From: Streptomyces formicae
GTDB taxonomy: Bacteria; Actinomycetota; Actinomycetes; Streptomycetales; Streptomycetaceae
Assembly (NCBI RefSeq): GCF_002556545.1
Contig: NZ_CP022685.1
Span: 5,372,001-5,436,000 of the forward strand
Length of the DNA stretch: 64,000 bases
Direction of reading: 5' to 3'
Position numbers and translations under genes: made by a program. The stretch's first letter is position 1; each line of letters starts with the position of its first letter. This document shows, in pieces, positions 1 through 8,188 of the stretch. A model generated the notes under the pieces. The model ran no database searches and was not told where the DNA came from. It worked only from the letters and a program-made list of their open reading frames with translations.

Positions 1-51
1 GCTGCTCGCGCCGGTGACGATCGCGATGCGGGTGGCGGCGACGGCGGTCAT
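1..51 (-). CDS. short-chain dehydrogenase/reductase, N-terminal fragment
   Basis: Only the first 17 codons lie in the window; the gene runs off the left edge. The ATG (complement of 49-51) is followed by MTAVAATRIAIVTGASS, which is the first beta strand and the start of the TGxxxGxG dinucleotide-binding motif of the SDR family. Only the family can be assigned; the substrate cannot be inferred from this fragment. It is transcribed leftward, in the same direction as the YnfA gene to its right. Confidence 0.75.
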   Translation of the reverse strand, partial: MTAVAATRIAIVTGASS

Positions 52-132
52 GGTGCGCTCCTCGGGCAGGCGGATCCGGTGCGGTATCCGTACTGGTGAG
101 ATCGGTCCACCCGCCAGGATAGGCGGGCGGTT

Positions 133-468
133 TCAGCGGCCTCGCGGCGCGTACATGATCACGGCGACGCCCGCGAGGCAGACCAGCGCTCCCACGACGT
201 CCCACCGGTCGGGCCGGTAGCCGTCCGCGACCATGCCCCAGGCGAGCGATCCGGCGACGAAGACGCCGCCGTACGCGGCGAGGATGCGGCCGAACTCGGC
301 GTCCGGCTGGAGCGTGGCCACGAACCCGTACACGCCGAGCGCGATGACGCCCGCCCCGATCCAGGCCCACCCCCGGTGCTCCCGTACGCCCTGCCAGACG
401 AGCCAGGCGCCGCCGATCTCGAAGAGCGCGGCGAGGAGGAAGAGGGCGATGGAGCGGGTGGTGAGCAT
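133..468 (-). CDS. YnfA/UPF0060 family small membrane protein
   Basis: A 111-residue protein with four hydrophobic segments (about residues 5-27, 33-53, 62-82 and 88-107) separated by short loops, the size and layout of the YnfA (UPF0060) family, which is related in fold to small multidrug resistance transporters. Residues typical of the family include the [10 protein letters not shown] stretch near residue 16 and [11 protein letters not shown] in helix 3. The ATG at 468 sits just before helix 1; a much longer open frame upstream of it is non-coding by composition. Its physiological substrate is not established, and an efflux role is inferred from the fold only. Confidence 0.85.
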   Translation of the reverse strand: MLTTRSIALFLLAALFEIGGAWLVWQGVREHRGWAWIGAGVIALGVYGFVATLQPDAEFGRILAAYGGVFVAGSLAWGMVADGYRPDRWDVVGALVCLAGVAVIMYAPRGR

Positions 469-558
469 GGTCAACAGGGTGGCATGGGGATATCTCGTGG
501 CCGAGATGTGGCATGTATCGGGGCAAAGTTCCCGGTAGGTGGGTGGAGGTCGCTTGCT

Positions 559-999
559 GTGTGGGGTGTGCTGAGTCTTGGGCTGAGTGCCGCGGCCGCT
601 CTCGGGATGGCCGTTCCCGAGGCCGATCTCGCCTTCCACGGCGAGGTGTCCCTGCACGCGGGCTCGGTACGCGTCCGCTTCACCCCGCAGAACCACGGCC
701 CGTCGGACCTCGCGGACGCCACGGTCCGCCTGCGCTGGTCGAAGCCCGTCGTAGAGGCGACGCGGCTGCCGGAGGGGTGTCTGCGGGCGGGGGTCAGTTC
801 GGTGCTGTGCCGTACGGGGGCGTTGGACGCGGGGAGCGTGGGTCGGGTTGTCGAGGTCGTGGTGCGGGTGGCGGGGGCGCCGGGGGAGGTCGGGGTGCGG
901 ATCGATACGGCGTGGTCCGGCGGGGCCGTGGACCACAACCCCCGAAACAACCGGCACGCGGTGCTGGCTCTCGATACGGGGGACGTCTACTACTTCTGA
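559..999 (+). CDS. small secreted protein with DUF11/CARDB-like beta domain
   Basis: The GTG at 559 follows a good ribosome binding site (GGAGGT at 545-550, spacing 8) and opens a 146-residue protein. Residues 1-20 form a hydrophobic signal peptide-like segment ([13 protein letters not shown]). The remainder alternates short beta-strand-like stretches ([38 protein letters not shown]) and carries [10 protein letters not shown], reminiscent of the 'N.GP..A..V' signature of DUF11/CARDB-type immunoglobulin-like domains in bacterial surface proteins. It is divergent from the YnfA gene. I infer an exported beta-sandwich protein of unknown role; no catalytic motif is visible. Confidence 0.65.
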   Translation: MWGVLSLGLSAAAALGMAVPEADLAFHGEVSLHAGSVRVRFTPQNHGPSDLADATVRLRWSKPVVEATRLPEGCLRAGVSSVLCRTGALDAGSVGRVVEVVVRVAGAPGEVGVRIDTAWSGGAVDHNPRNNRHAVLALDTGDVYYF

Positions 1000-1011
1000 G
1001 GTCTGGGGTCG

Positions 1012-1245
1012 GTGCGGGTCTTGCGCCTTGGGTTCGGCTGTGGGGCGGGGGTGGTCTTTCCTACCCCCACCCCCACCGATCCGCAGCCGCGTCTCAGCGT
1101 GAGGGGACGTGGCGGTATGTCCGCCCGGAGCACATGTGGCCACGCCCCGAGGTGCCCGGAGTGTGGCGGCCATCTGGGACGGCGAGGACGGACATACCGG
1201 CGCGGCCCCGCCCCACAACCGAGCCCCAATGCGCGATCCGGTGCG
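1012..1245 (-). repeat. palindromic dispersed element, copy A
   Basis: The outer arms, about 1012-1050 and 1201-1244, are imperfect inverted repeats (both contain TGTGGGGCGGGG or its complement). An inner inverted repeat, GGTATGTCC near 1111 and GGACATACC near 1190, is nested inside. The reverse complement of this copy aligns along nearly its full length with 28407-28625, including the central CGCCGTCCCAGATG block. This copy is given as minus relative to copy B. It fills the gap between the small secreted protein and the GNAT gene. It carries no credible reading frame; open frames through it in several phases are composition artefacts. Confidence 0.7.
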
Positions 1246-1297
1246 GATCAACGGGTGGGTGGGTGGGAAAGGCATCCGGCGCGAAGCGGCGGGCCAG

Positions 1298-1807
1298 TCA
1301 CCCCGCCACGGCGAGACGCCAGTCATTGCAGGGGTGCCAGTCCCCCTTCGGATACTCGATCACCGCCTCGCCGACCAACGTGAACCCCGCCTTACGGCAC
1401 ACCGCGTTGGACGCCCCGTGCCCCGTCACGGGAAACGCGTGGAGGAAGGCGTGGCGCCCCGCCGCCCCCGCCTCGGCGGCGACGAGCCGCGCCGCCCTCG
1501 CCGCCAGGCCCCTGCCCTGGAACGCGGGCAGGACGCCCCAGCCCGTCTCCCAGACCTCCTCGCCCTGCCAGGTCGTCTCCCAGTACCCGATGGAGCCCGC
1601 GACCTCGCCGCCCAGGGTGATGCGGAACATCTGGCCCCGGCCGTCGAGCCGGAGGTAGCGCCGGTGCCGGTCGACCACCTTCTCGGGGGTCTCGGGGCCG
1701 CCCAGGTGCTCGGTCAGCTCGGGGGTGTTGAGGGCGAGGAGCAGCTCGAGGCCGTCCTCGTCCGACCAGGGCTTGAGCTCTACGGCGGGCTGCTGTGAGG
1801 AGTCCAT
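1298..1807 (-). CDS. GNAT family N-acetyltransferase
   Basis: This 169-residue protein has the GNAT layout. Motif A, with the acetyl-CoA pyrophosphate loop QGRGLA, lies at about residues 97-102 inside [22 protein letters not shown]-terminal [14 protein letters not shown] segment (about 135-150) corresponds to motif B, where the acyl acceptor region packs. The family transfers an acetyl group from acetyl-CoA to an amine. RimJ/RimL-like acetyltransferases share the N-terminal 'L.PW...D...L' pattern seen here, but the acceptor cannot be named. It is convergent with nothing and lies next to the AraC-type gene on the same strand, 57 bases downstream of it. Confidence 0.85.
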   Translation of the reverse strand: MDSSQQPAVELKPWSDEDGLELLLALNTPELTEHLGGPETPEKVVDRHRRYLRLDGRGQMFRITLGGEVAGSIGYWETTWQGEEVWETGWGVLPAFQGRGLAARAARLVAAEAGAAGRHAFLHAFPVTGHGASNAVCRKAGFTLVGEAVIEYPKGDWHPCNDWRLAVAG

Positions 1808-1864
1808 GGACGCACGGTAGGGGCAGGGTCTGACAACGGGCCCCGGGCAAGGGGAGGGGCGAGT

Positions 1865-2695
1865 TCAGTGCGGGGCGTACGCGGTCGGCGGCACTCCCAC
1901 CGTCGCCGTGAAGTCCCGTACGAGGTGGGCCTGGTCGGCGTAGCCAAGTGACGCGGCGATGTCCGGCCAGTCGATGGCGGCGTGGGGCGTCGACTCGGCC
2001 TGCTCCAGGGCCTGGTGGATCCGGTAGTGCAGGATGATCCACTTCGGCCCGACCCCTACGTACGCGGAGAACAGCCGCTGCAACGACCGGACCGACAGAC
2101 CTTCCGTACGCGCGAGCACGGAGACGCGGCGCACCGAGCGGTCCTCGCGGACGCGGTCGACGAGGCGCATCGCGAGGTCGGCCCTCGGGTCGGGTGCGGG
2201 GCCGAGCGCCGTCAGGAACGCGTCCAGTGCCGCCACGCGCGCGTGCTCGTCGTCGGGGGCGATGATCCGCCGCGCCGTGTCGTCGGCGGCCGGGTCGGCG
2301 AGGTGGGGGAAGACGTCGGGCAGCGGCAGCCGGTGGCCCGTCAGCGACGCCACCTCCAGGTGCGGCGCGAAGGGGCGGAAGCCGCCAGGACGGAACTGCA
2401 CCCCGCAGACGCGTCCCCGCCCCGCCAGCTTCTTGGTGAAGAGGCCCGGCTGGATGCCCGCCACCTCGGCGGTGGGGTGGGGTTCGGACGACTGGAAGAC
2501 GACGTTCACGGACGGGTGCGGGACGACGTGGGAGGCGTAGGGCTCGGTGAGGTCCCAGTCGATCAGCCAGTAGTGCTCCAGGTAGGGGCGCAGCGCCTCG
2601 GCGGGTGCGTGGCGGCGGAACCGTACCCGGGCGAGGAGCCCGGCGGCGTCCACGATGCCCCGGGTGTCGCGGCGTGGGGTCCCGGGCGTGCGCAT
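1865..2695 (-). CDS. AraC family transcriptional regulator
   Basis: A 276-residue regulator. The C-terminal third has a double helix-turn-helix of AraC/XylS type (LSVRSLQRLFSAYVGVGPKW and IAASLGYADQAHLVRDF). The N-terminal part (HYWLIDWDL, VHPSVNVVF-like segments) matches the DUF6597-type sensor domain of actinobacterial AraC proteins. The open frame extends upstream to 2908 but would overlap the divergent gene, so I chose the ATG at 2695, where conservation-like sequence begins. It faces the DinB-fold protein at 2808, separated by 112 bases, and may control it; no dyad was recognised in the gap. Confidence 0.85.
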   Translation of the reverse strand: MRTPGTPRRDTRGIVDAAGLLARVRFRRHAPAEALRPYLEHYWLIDWDLTEPYASHVVPHPSVNVVFQSSEPHPTAEVAGIQPGLFTKKLAGRGRVCGVQFRPGGFRPFAPHLEVASLTGHRLPLPDVFPHLADPAADDTARRIIAPDDEHARVAALDAFLTALGPAPDPRADLAMRLVDRVREDRSVRRVSVLARTEGLSVRSLQRLFSAYVGVGPKWIILHYRIHQALEQAESTPHAAIDWPDIAASLGYADQAHLVRDFTATVGVPPTAYAPH

Positions 2696-2807
2696 GACGG
2701 GATCGTAGGCCGGAAAGGCCCTGCCGTCCCGGCGGGGGCGCTGTGCGCTGTGCGCGGTGTCGCGTTTCTTCAAGCCGGGGCGGGGGCCGTCTCCGTAGCG
2801 TGCGGGT

Positions 2808-3398
2808 ATGGACACCACAGCGAAGGTCAGTGAGCTGCTCGCTCTCGCCGCGACGAGAGCCGTTCCGGTCGTACGCGCGATTCCCGACGACCGTCTCGGC
2901 GACCCCACTCCTTGTGCCGACTACGACGTACGCGCCCTGGTCAATCACCTCCTCCAGGTGGTCGTGCAGTTCCAGGAGCTGGCGGCCAAGCGCGACTCCG
3001 ACTTCTCGGCCACGCCCGACTACGTGGGGGAGGGCGGCTGGCGCGAGCGGTTCGCCGTCGAGACCGGGCGGCTCGTCGACGCCTGGGGCGAGCCGGGTGC
3101 GGACCAGGGCACCACGGGCGCGATGGACATGCCCGCAGGGACCGTCGGCTGCATGGCGCTGCTCGACCTGACCGTGCACGCCTGGGACCTGGCCCGCGCC
3201 ACGGGGCAGGAGCCGGTGGCGGTGGACGAGCGGGTGGTCCTGCGGCTGACGGAGGCCGTCGAGGGGATGGCGCCGATGGCCAGGAAGATGGGCGTCTTCG
3301 GGGAGCCGGTGGCGGTGCGGGAGGGGGCTTCCGGTGTGGAGCGGCTGTTGGCGGCCACGGGGCGTGATCCGTACTGGGTGGCCGGGGGCGGCCAGTAG
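2808..3398 (+). CDS. TIGR03086-type DinB/maleylpyruvate isomerase-fold metal-binding protein
   Basis: A 196-residue protein with the four-helix DinB/MDMPI fold signature: DPTPCADYDVRALVNHLL (about residues 32-49, His47) and LTVHAWDLARATG (about 121-133, His124 and Asp127). These residues are expected to bind a divalent metal. The family is best known from mycothiol-dependent maleylpyruvate isomerase and other thiol-dependent transferases of actinobacteria, so a mycothiol-linked role is an inference from the family. The ATG at 2808 starts the recognisable domain. It is divergent from the AraC-type regulator. Confidence 0.85.
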   Translation: MDTTAKVSELLALAATRAVPVVRAIPDDRLGDPTPCADYDVRALVNHLLQVVVQFQELAAKRDSDFSATPDYVGEGGWRERFAVETGRLVDAWGEPGADQGTTGAMDMPAGTVGCMALLDLTVHAWDLARATGQEPVAVDERVVLRLTEAVEGMAPMARKMGVFGEPVAVREGASGVERLLAATGRDPYWVAGGGQ

Positions 3399-3449
3399 GC
3401 GGGGACCGCTGGCCGGGGAATACGAGAGCGACCCACCCCGTTCCGTAGG

Positions 3450-3467
3450 TATAGTTGAACGGTCAAC
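3450..3467 (+). promoter_or_regulatory. promoter -10 overlapped by MarR-type palindrome
   Basis: TATAGT (3450-3455) resembles a -10 hexamer and merges with the dyad GTTGAACGGTCAAC (3454-3467; arms GTTGA/TCAAC, 4-base centre). The TTGA-N4-TCAA pattern is typical of MarR-family operators. It lies 24-41 bases upstream of the monooxygenase ATG, so a bound repressor would occlude RNA polymerase. Confidence 0.6.
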
Positions 3468-3490
3468 AACCTGCGGAGAGTGAGCCAGCC

Positions 3491-4579
3491 ATGCAGTTCG
3501 GGATCTTCAGCGTCGGCGACGTGACCGCCGACCCGACCACCGGCCGCACCCCGACCGAGCGCGAGCGGATCAAGGCGATGGTCGCCATCGCGCTCAAGGC
3601 CGAGGAGGTAGGTCTCGACGTCTTCGCGACCGGCGAGCACCACAACCCGCCCTTCGTGCCCTCGTCCCCGACCACGATGCTCGGCTACATCGCCGCCCGC
3701 ACCGAGAAGCTGGTCCTGTCCACCTCCACCACGCTCATCACCACCAACGACCCGGTGAAGATCGCCGAGGACTTCGCGATGCTCCAGCACCTCGCGGACG
3801 GGCGGGTGGACCTGATGATGGGGCGCGGCAACACGGGCCCGGTCTATCCGTGGTTCGGCAAGGACATCCGCCAGGGCATCAACCTCGCCGTCGAGAACTA
3901 CGCGCTGCTGCGCAGGCTCTGGGACGAGGACGTGGTGACCTGGGAGGGGAAGTTCCGTACGCCGTTGCAGTCCTTCACCTCGACCCCCCGTCCCCTCGAC
4001 GGCGTCGCGCCGTTCGTCTGGCACGGGTCGATCAGGTCCCCGGAGATCGCGGAGCAGGCCGCCTACTACGGAGACGGCTTCTTCCACAACAACATCTTCT
4101 GGCCCGCCGAGCACACCAAGAAGATGGTCGACCTCTACCGGCAGCGTTACGCGCACTACGGGCACGGCACTCCGGAGCAGGCGATCGTCGGGCTCGGCGG
4201 ACAGGTCTTCATGCGGAAGAACTCCCAGGACGCGGTGCGGGAGTTCCGGCCGTACTTCGACAACGCGCCGGTCTACGGGCACGGCCCCTCGCTGGAGGAC
4301 TTCACCGAGCAGACCCCGCTGACCGTGGGCTCCCCGCAGCAGGTGATCGAGCGGACCCTGTCCTTCCGCGACAGCGTGGGGGACTACCAGCGCCAGCTGT
4401 TCCTGATGGACCACGCGGGGCTGCCGCTGAAGACCGTCCTCGAACAGCTCGACATCCTCGGCGAGGAGGTCGTCCCCGTGCTGCGCGAGGAGTTCGCCAA
4501 GAACCGTCCGGCCGACGTGCCGGAGGCGCCCACGCACGCCCTCCGCGTGGCCGGGGCCAAGGAAGGAGTCACCGCATGA
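3491..4579 (+). CDS. LLM class flavin-dependent monooxygenase (CE1758 family)
   Basis: This 362-residue bacterial luciferase-like monooxygenase begins MQFGIFSVGDVTADPTTGRTP and has the F420/FMN barrel features VFATGEHHNPPF (about residues 44-55), LADGRVDLMMGRGNTGPVYPWFG and the C-terminal VGSPQQVIERTLSF. The start and the coupling with a flavin reductase match the FMN-dependent CE1758/CE1759 pair. It would oxidise an unknown organic substrate with O2 and reduced FMN in the cytoplasm. I chose the ATG at 3491, not an earlier in-frame ATG at 3455, because the family begins here and the earlier codon lies in the promoter/operator. It is translationally coupled to the next gene (ATGA). Confidence 0.88.
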   Translation: MQFGIFSVGDVTADPTTGRTPTERERIKAMVAIALKAEEVGLDVFATGEHHNPPFVPSSPTTMLGYIAARTEKLVLSTSTTLITTNDPVKIAEDFAMLQHLADGRVDLMMGRGNTGPVYPWFGKDIRQGINLAVENYALLRRLWDEDVVTWEGKFRTPLQSFTSTPRPLDGVAPFVWHGSIRSPEIAEQAAYYGDGFFHNNIFWPAEHTKKMVDLYRQRYAHYGHGTPEQAIVGLGGQVFMRKNSQDAVREFRPYFDNAPVYGHGPSLEDFTEQTPLTVGSPQQVIERTLSFRDSVGDYQRQLFLMDHAGLPLKTVLEQLDILGEEVVPVLREEFAKNRPADVPEAPTHALRVAGAKEGVTA

Positions 4580-5190
4580 AGCTCGTCGTCGTATCCGCGG
4601 GGCTGAGCGTGCCCTCGTCGACCCGGCTGCTCGCCGACCGCCTCGCGGCGGCGGTGGGGCGGCAGGCCGACGCGGACGTGGAGTTCGTCGAACTGCGCGA
4701 CCTCGCCGTGGAGATCGCCCAGAGCCTCACCACCGGATTCCCGGGCCCCGCCCTGAGCCGCGCGGTCGAGGCGGTGTCGGGCGCCGACGGGCTGATCGCC
4801 GTGACGCCGGTCTTCTCCGCCTCCTACAGCGGTCTCTTCAAGTCCTTCTTCGACGCCGTGAGCGGCTTCGACAAGGACGCGCTCGTGGGGACTCCGGTCC
4901 TGATCGCGGCGACCGGCGGCACGGCGAGGCACTCCCTCGTCCTGGACCACGCGCTGCGCCCGCTCTTCGCCTATCTGCGGGCCGTCGTCGTACCCACCGG
5001 GGTGTACGCGGCCTCGGAGGACTGGGGAGCGCAGGGGCTCGCGGAACGGATCGAGCGGGCGGGGGCCGAACTGGCCCGGCTCGCGAGCCCCGCGGCAGCC
5101 CCTGCCGGCCCGGCGCGCAAGACCGCGTCGGGCGGGTTCGGAACCGTCGTGCCCTTCGAGGAGCAACTGGCCGCGCTGCGGGGGGAGTAG
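4576..5190 (+). CDS. NADPH-dependent FMN reductase (CE1759 family)
   Basis: A 204-residue flavodoxin-fold reductase. The N-terminal VVVSAGLSVPSSTRLLADRL corresponds to the FMN phosphate-binding loop, and TPVFSASYSGLFKSFFD (about residues 77-93) is the conserved flavin-contacting segment of the NADPH-dependent FMN reductase family. The ATG overlaps the stop of the monooxygenase gene by four bases, so the two are co-translated. The simplest reading is that this enzyme supplies reduced FMN to its partner. The C-terminal 40 residues are Ala/Pro-rich and probably disordered. Confidence 0.88.
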   Translation: MKLVVVSAGLSVPSSTRLLADRLAAAVGRQADADVEFVELRDLAVEIAQSLTTGFPGPALSRAVEAVSGADGLIAVTPVFSASYSGLFKSFFDAVSGFDKDALVGTPVLIAATGGTARHSLVLDHALRPLFAYLRAVVVPTGVYAASEDWGAQGLAERIERAGAELARLASPAAAPAGPARKTASGGFGTVVPFEEQLAALRGE

Positions 5191-5224
5191 GGGGAGCAGG
5201 GGGGGAGCGGAGCGGCAGGGGTCC

Positions 5225-5662
5225 TCAGGGCCACACCAGGCAGTACGCCTGGTGGCCCGCGTCATGCAGGCGATGGCTGAAGTCCTGCCACTCGTGCAGG
5301 AGTTGGTAGACGTTGAACGCGTCGCGCGGGCCGCCCCTGTCGGGGACCGTGGACCAGATGAACGCCGCCGCGCCCACCGACTCCTCGCCGATCCCGCGCA
5401 GCGGGTCGACGACGGTCATGGGGAGCTTCACGACGGCGTAGTCGGGGTGCAGGACGACCAGCTCCAGCGGGGGAACTCTGTGCAGGGGTATGCCCTCGAT
5501 GCCGGTCAGGACCATCGCGGCCATCGTCTCCGGCTTGATCTTCGTGAACATGCCGCCCATGCCGAGCTCGTCACCGCCGAGCTCCTCGGGGCGCATGGAG
5601 ATGGGCACGCGGGCGGCGGTCGCGCCGTCCGGGGCACCGAAGTACTTGTAGGTCACCCCCAC
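5225..5662 (-). CDS. conserved hypothetical protein
   Basis: This protein of about 145 residues has no family I recognise. The body from YKYFGAPDGATAARVPISMR to HEWQDFSHRLHDAGHQAYCL is well-formed and acidic-hydrophobic, with no signal peptide or membrane segment. The open frame extends to 5827, but the upstream part is basic, low-complexity and codon-atypical. A GTG at 5662 has AGGAG seven bases upstream, so I prefer it; GTG 5656 is an alternative. It is convergent with the FMN reductase and its 5' end faces hemL across 329 bases. Confidence 0.6.
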   Translation of the reverse strand: MGVTYKYFGAPDGATAARVPISMRPEELGGDELGMGGMFTKIKPETMAAMVLTGIEGIPLHRVPPLELVVLHPDYAVVKLPMTVVDPLRGIGEESVGAAAFIWSTVPDRGGPRDAFNVYQLLHEWQDFSHRLHDAGHQAYCLVWP

Positions 5663-5923
5663 CCCGCCACTCCTGCTGCTCGCCCGGTCCCGCTCGGTCC
5701 TGCCGGACCCGCTGCGTGCCTGTTCGGGCGCCTGCGCCGGTTCCGCGTCGCGCCGGTGCTTGCCACGCCGGGCACGCCGGGGGCCCAGGCCGTCGGTCCC
5801 CTCGCCCAGTCCGCCACCGCGATGCATATCTCCACCCGACTGCTTTGCCAGGGCGGCACGGCCCTGTCTTTTCTAGGCCCCGCGGCCCCGGCCACGCAAC
5901 CCGATCATCGTGTCAGTGACCTC

Positions 5924-5951
5924 CCCCACGGTCACCCGCTAAAACGTGGGG
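5924..5951 (+). promoter_or_regulatory. inverted repeat in the hemL upstream region
   Basis: The 329-base gap between the hypothetical gene (5662) and hemL (5992) holds no gene. CCCCACG (5924-5930) and CGTGGGG (5945-5951) form a 7-bp dyad with a 14-base spacer ending about 40 bases before the hemL start. It could be an operator or part of the 5' leader. No clear -10/-35 pair was recognised. Confidence 0.35.
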
Positions 5952-5991
5952 TGAAACACCTGTCCGCAGGATCTCCGAACCCTCTGACACC

Positions 5992-7317
5992 ATGGCTCGT
6001 GTGAGCTTCCCGTATAGCGCCCCAGTTTCGCAGACTCTTTTCGACCGTGCGGCGGCCGTGACGCCCGGCGGTGTGAACTCTCCCGTGCGCGCGTTCCGCG
6101 CTGTGGGTGGTACGCCCCGTTTCATGGTGTCCGGTACCGGTCCGTACCTCACGGACGCCGACGGCCGCGAGTACGTCGACCTCGTGTGTTCGTGGGGTCC
6201 GATGATCCTCGGCCACGCGCACCCCGAGGTGACCGCCGCCGTGCAGGAGGCCGTCGCGCGCGGCACCTCCTTCGGTACGCCCGGCGAGGGCGAGGTCGCC
6301 CTCGCCGAGGAGATCGTGGCCCGTGTCGCCCCCGTCGAGCAGGTGCGGCTCGTCTCCAGCGGCACCGAGGCGACCATGTCGGCCATCCGCCTGGCGCGCG
6401 GTTTCACCGGCCGGGCCAAGGTCCTCAAGTTCGCCGGGTGCTACCACGGCCACGTCGACGCCCTGCTCGCCGCCGCCGGTTCGGGCGTGGCCACGCTCGG
6501 CCTGCCCGACACCCCCGGTGTGACCGGCGCCCAGGCGGGCGACACCATCGTGGTGCCGTACAACGACCTGGAGGCCGTGCGGGCCGCGTTCGCCGCGAAC
6601 GCCGGTCAGGTCGCGTGTGTGATCACCGAGGCGTCGCCGGGCAACATGGGCGTCGTACCGCCGCGCGAGGGCTTCAACCAGGGGCTCGCCGACCTGTGCA
6701 GGGAGAACGGCGCGCTCTACATCTCCGACGAGGTGATGACCGGCTTCCGTACGTCGAAGGCGGGCTGGTTCGGCGTCGACGGCGTCACGCCCGACCTGCT
6801 GACCTTCGGCAAGGTCATGGGCGGCGGCTTCCCGGCCGCGGCCTTCGGCGGCCGCGCCGACGTCATGGCGCACCTGGCCCCCGCGGGCCCGGTCTACCAG
6901 GCGGGCACGCTCTCCGGTAACCCGGTCGCGACGGCCGCGGGCCTCGCCCAGCTGCGGCTGCTCGACGACGCCGCGTACGAGAAGGTCGACGCCGTGTCCG
7001 CGCGGGTGCGCGGCCTGGTGTCCGACGCGCTGAGCAAGGAGGGCGTCGCGCACCGCGTGCAGAACGCCTCCAACATGTTCTCCGTCTTCTTCACCGACCG
7101 TGACGTGCGGAATTACGACGACGCGAAGGCGCAGGAGTCGTTCCGCTTCACCGCCTTCTTCCACTCGATGCTGTCGCAGGGCGTCTACCTGCCGCCCTCG
7201 TCCTTCGAGTCCTGGTTCGTGTCCACCGCCCTCGACGAGCGGGCGATCGAGCGGATCGCCGCCGCCCTGCCGGGTGCCGCGCGCGCGGCCGCGGAAGCTA
7301 CGGAGGTCACCGCATGA
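5992..7317 (+). CDS. hemL: glutamate-1-semialdehyde 2,1-aminomutase
   Basis: A 441-residue PLP enzyme that converts glutamate-1-semialdehyde to 5-aminolevulinate, the last step of the C5 route to tetrapyrroles. Diagnostic features are [12 protein letters not shown] (about 24-35), [25 protein letters not shown] with the PLP aspartate Asp246, and [11 protein letters not shown] with the Schiff-base lysine Lys274. The ATG at 5992 is followed three codons later by GTG at 6001 ([11 protein letters not shown]), which may be the real start since family members often begin there; neither has a strong ribosome binding site. The histidine phosphatase gene overlaps its stop (ATGA), which indicates an operon. 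Confidence 0.95.
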   Translation: MARVSFPYSAPVSQTLFDRAAAVTPGGVNSPVRAFRAVGGTPRFMVSGTGPYLTDADGREYVDLVCSWGPMILGHAHPEVTAAVQEAVARGTSFGTPGEGEVALAEEIVARVAPVEQVRLVSSGTEATMSAIRLARGFTGRAKVLKFAGCYHGHVDALLAAAGSGVATLGLPDTPGVTGAQAGDTIVVPYNDLEAVRAAFAANAGQVACVITEASPGNMGVVPPREGFNQGLADLCRENGALYISDEVMTGFRTSKAGWFGVDGVTPDLLTFGKVMGGGFPAAAFGGRADVMAHLAPAGPVYQAGTLSGNPVATAAGLAQLRLLDDAAYEKVDAVSARVRGLVSDALSKEGVAHRVQNASNMFSVFFTDRDVRNYDDAKAQESFRFTAFFHSMLSQGVYLPPSSFESWFVSTALDERAIERIAAALPGAARAAAEATEVTA

Positions 7318-8006
7318 CCGGCACGGCAGCGGGCGACGAGCTGACCGTCGTCCACCTGATGCGCCACGGCGAGGTGCACAACCCCGAGGGCATCCTCTAC
7401 GGGCGCCTGCCCGACTACCACCTGTCCGAGCTGGGCAGGCGGATGGCCGACCGGGTCGCCGAGCACCTCGCCCAGCGCGACATCACGCACGTGGTGGCCT
7501 CGCCGCTCGACCGCGCCCAGGAGACGGCCACGCCGATCGCCAAGGTGCACGGCATCGACCTGGCGACGGACGGGCGGCTCATCGAGGCGGGCAACGTCTT
7601 CGAGGGCAAGACCTTCGGGGTGGGGGACGGGGCGCTGAAGAACCCCGACAACTGGAAGCACCTCGTCAATCCCTTCAAGCCCTCCTGGGGCGAGCCGTAC
7701 ATCGAGCAGGTCGTGCGGATGATGGGCGCCCTGGACGCGGCCAAGGACGCGGCGCGCGGGCACGAGGCGGTGTGCGTCAGCCACCAGTTGCCGATCTGGA
7801 TCGTGCGGAGCTTCGTGGAGAAGCGGCGCCTGTGGCACGACCCGCGCAAGCGGCAGTGCACGCTCGCTTCGCTGACGACGTTCACCTATCGCGGCGACAA
7901 GATCGTTTCGGTGGGTTACACGGAGCCCGCGCGGGATCTGGTGCCCGCGCATCTTCTCGCCGGTGCCAAGCCGGTGAAGGGCAAGGGGAAGTCCTTCGGG
8001 GCCTGA
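7314..8006 (+). CDS. histidine phosphatase superfamily protein
   Basis: This 230-residue phosphoglycerate mutase-like phosphatase has the catalytic RHGE motif at residues 17-20, [15 protein letters not shown] with the second conserved arginine, and [12 protein letters not shown] carrying the second catalytic histidine. The family hydrolyses phosphomonoesters through a phosphohistidine. The substrate is unknown. Its start overlaps the hemL stop by four bases, so it is translated with hemL, an arrangement common in streptomycetes, but no haem-pathway reaction requires it; the functional link is unproven. Confidence 0.88.
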   Translation: MTGTAAGDELTVVHLMRHGEVHNPEGILYGRLPDYHLSELGRRMADRVAEHLAQRDITHVVASPLDRAQETATPIAKVHGIDLATDGRLIEAGNVFEGKTFGVGDGALKNPDNWKHLVNPFKPSWGEPYIEQVVRMMGALDAAKDAARGHEAVCVSHQLPIWIVRSFVEKRRLWHDPRKRQCTLASLTTFTYRGDKIVSVGYTEPARDLVPAHLLAGAKPVKGKGKSFGA

Positions 8007-8188
8007 AATTCCCTCAGTGATCGACGTCGAGTAATCGCGTCGCGACTGTATGTCCCTTCCGGGCAAAAGCCCCATAAATATGTGCGACTTGTCGGAACCC
8101 CCGTGTTCGTCGCGCCCTCTAAGTGGTTGTCCGTCTTGCATGGCAGATACAGCAGGCACGGACCCAGGGCGCGACGAATGGGGATGGA

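Noticed and set aside
8090..8125. ECF sigma (SigE-type) promoter before the lipoprotein gene, from a GGAAC at about 8094
   Set aside because: No matching -10 (GTC or CGTC) at the right distance.
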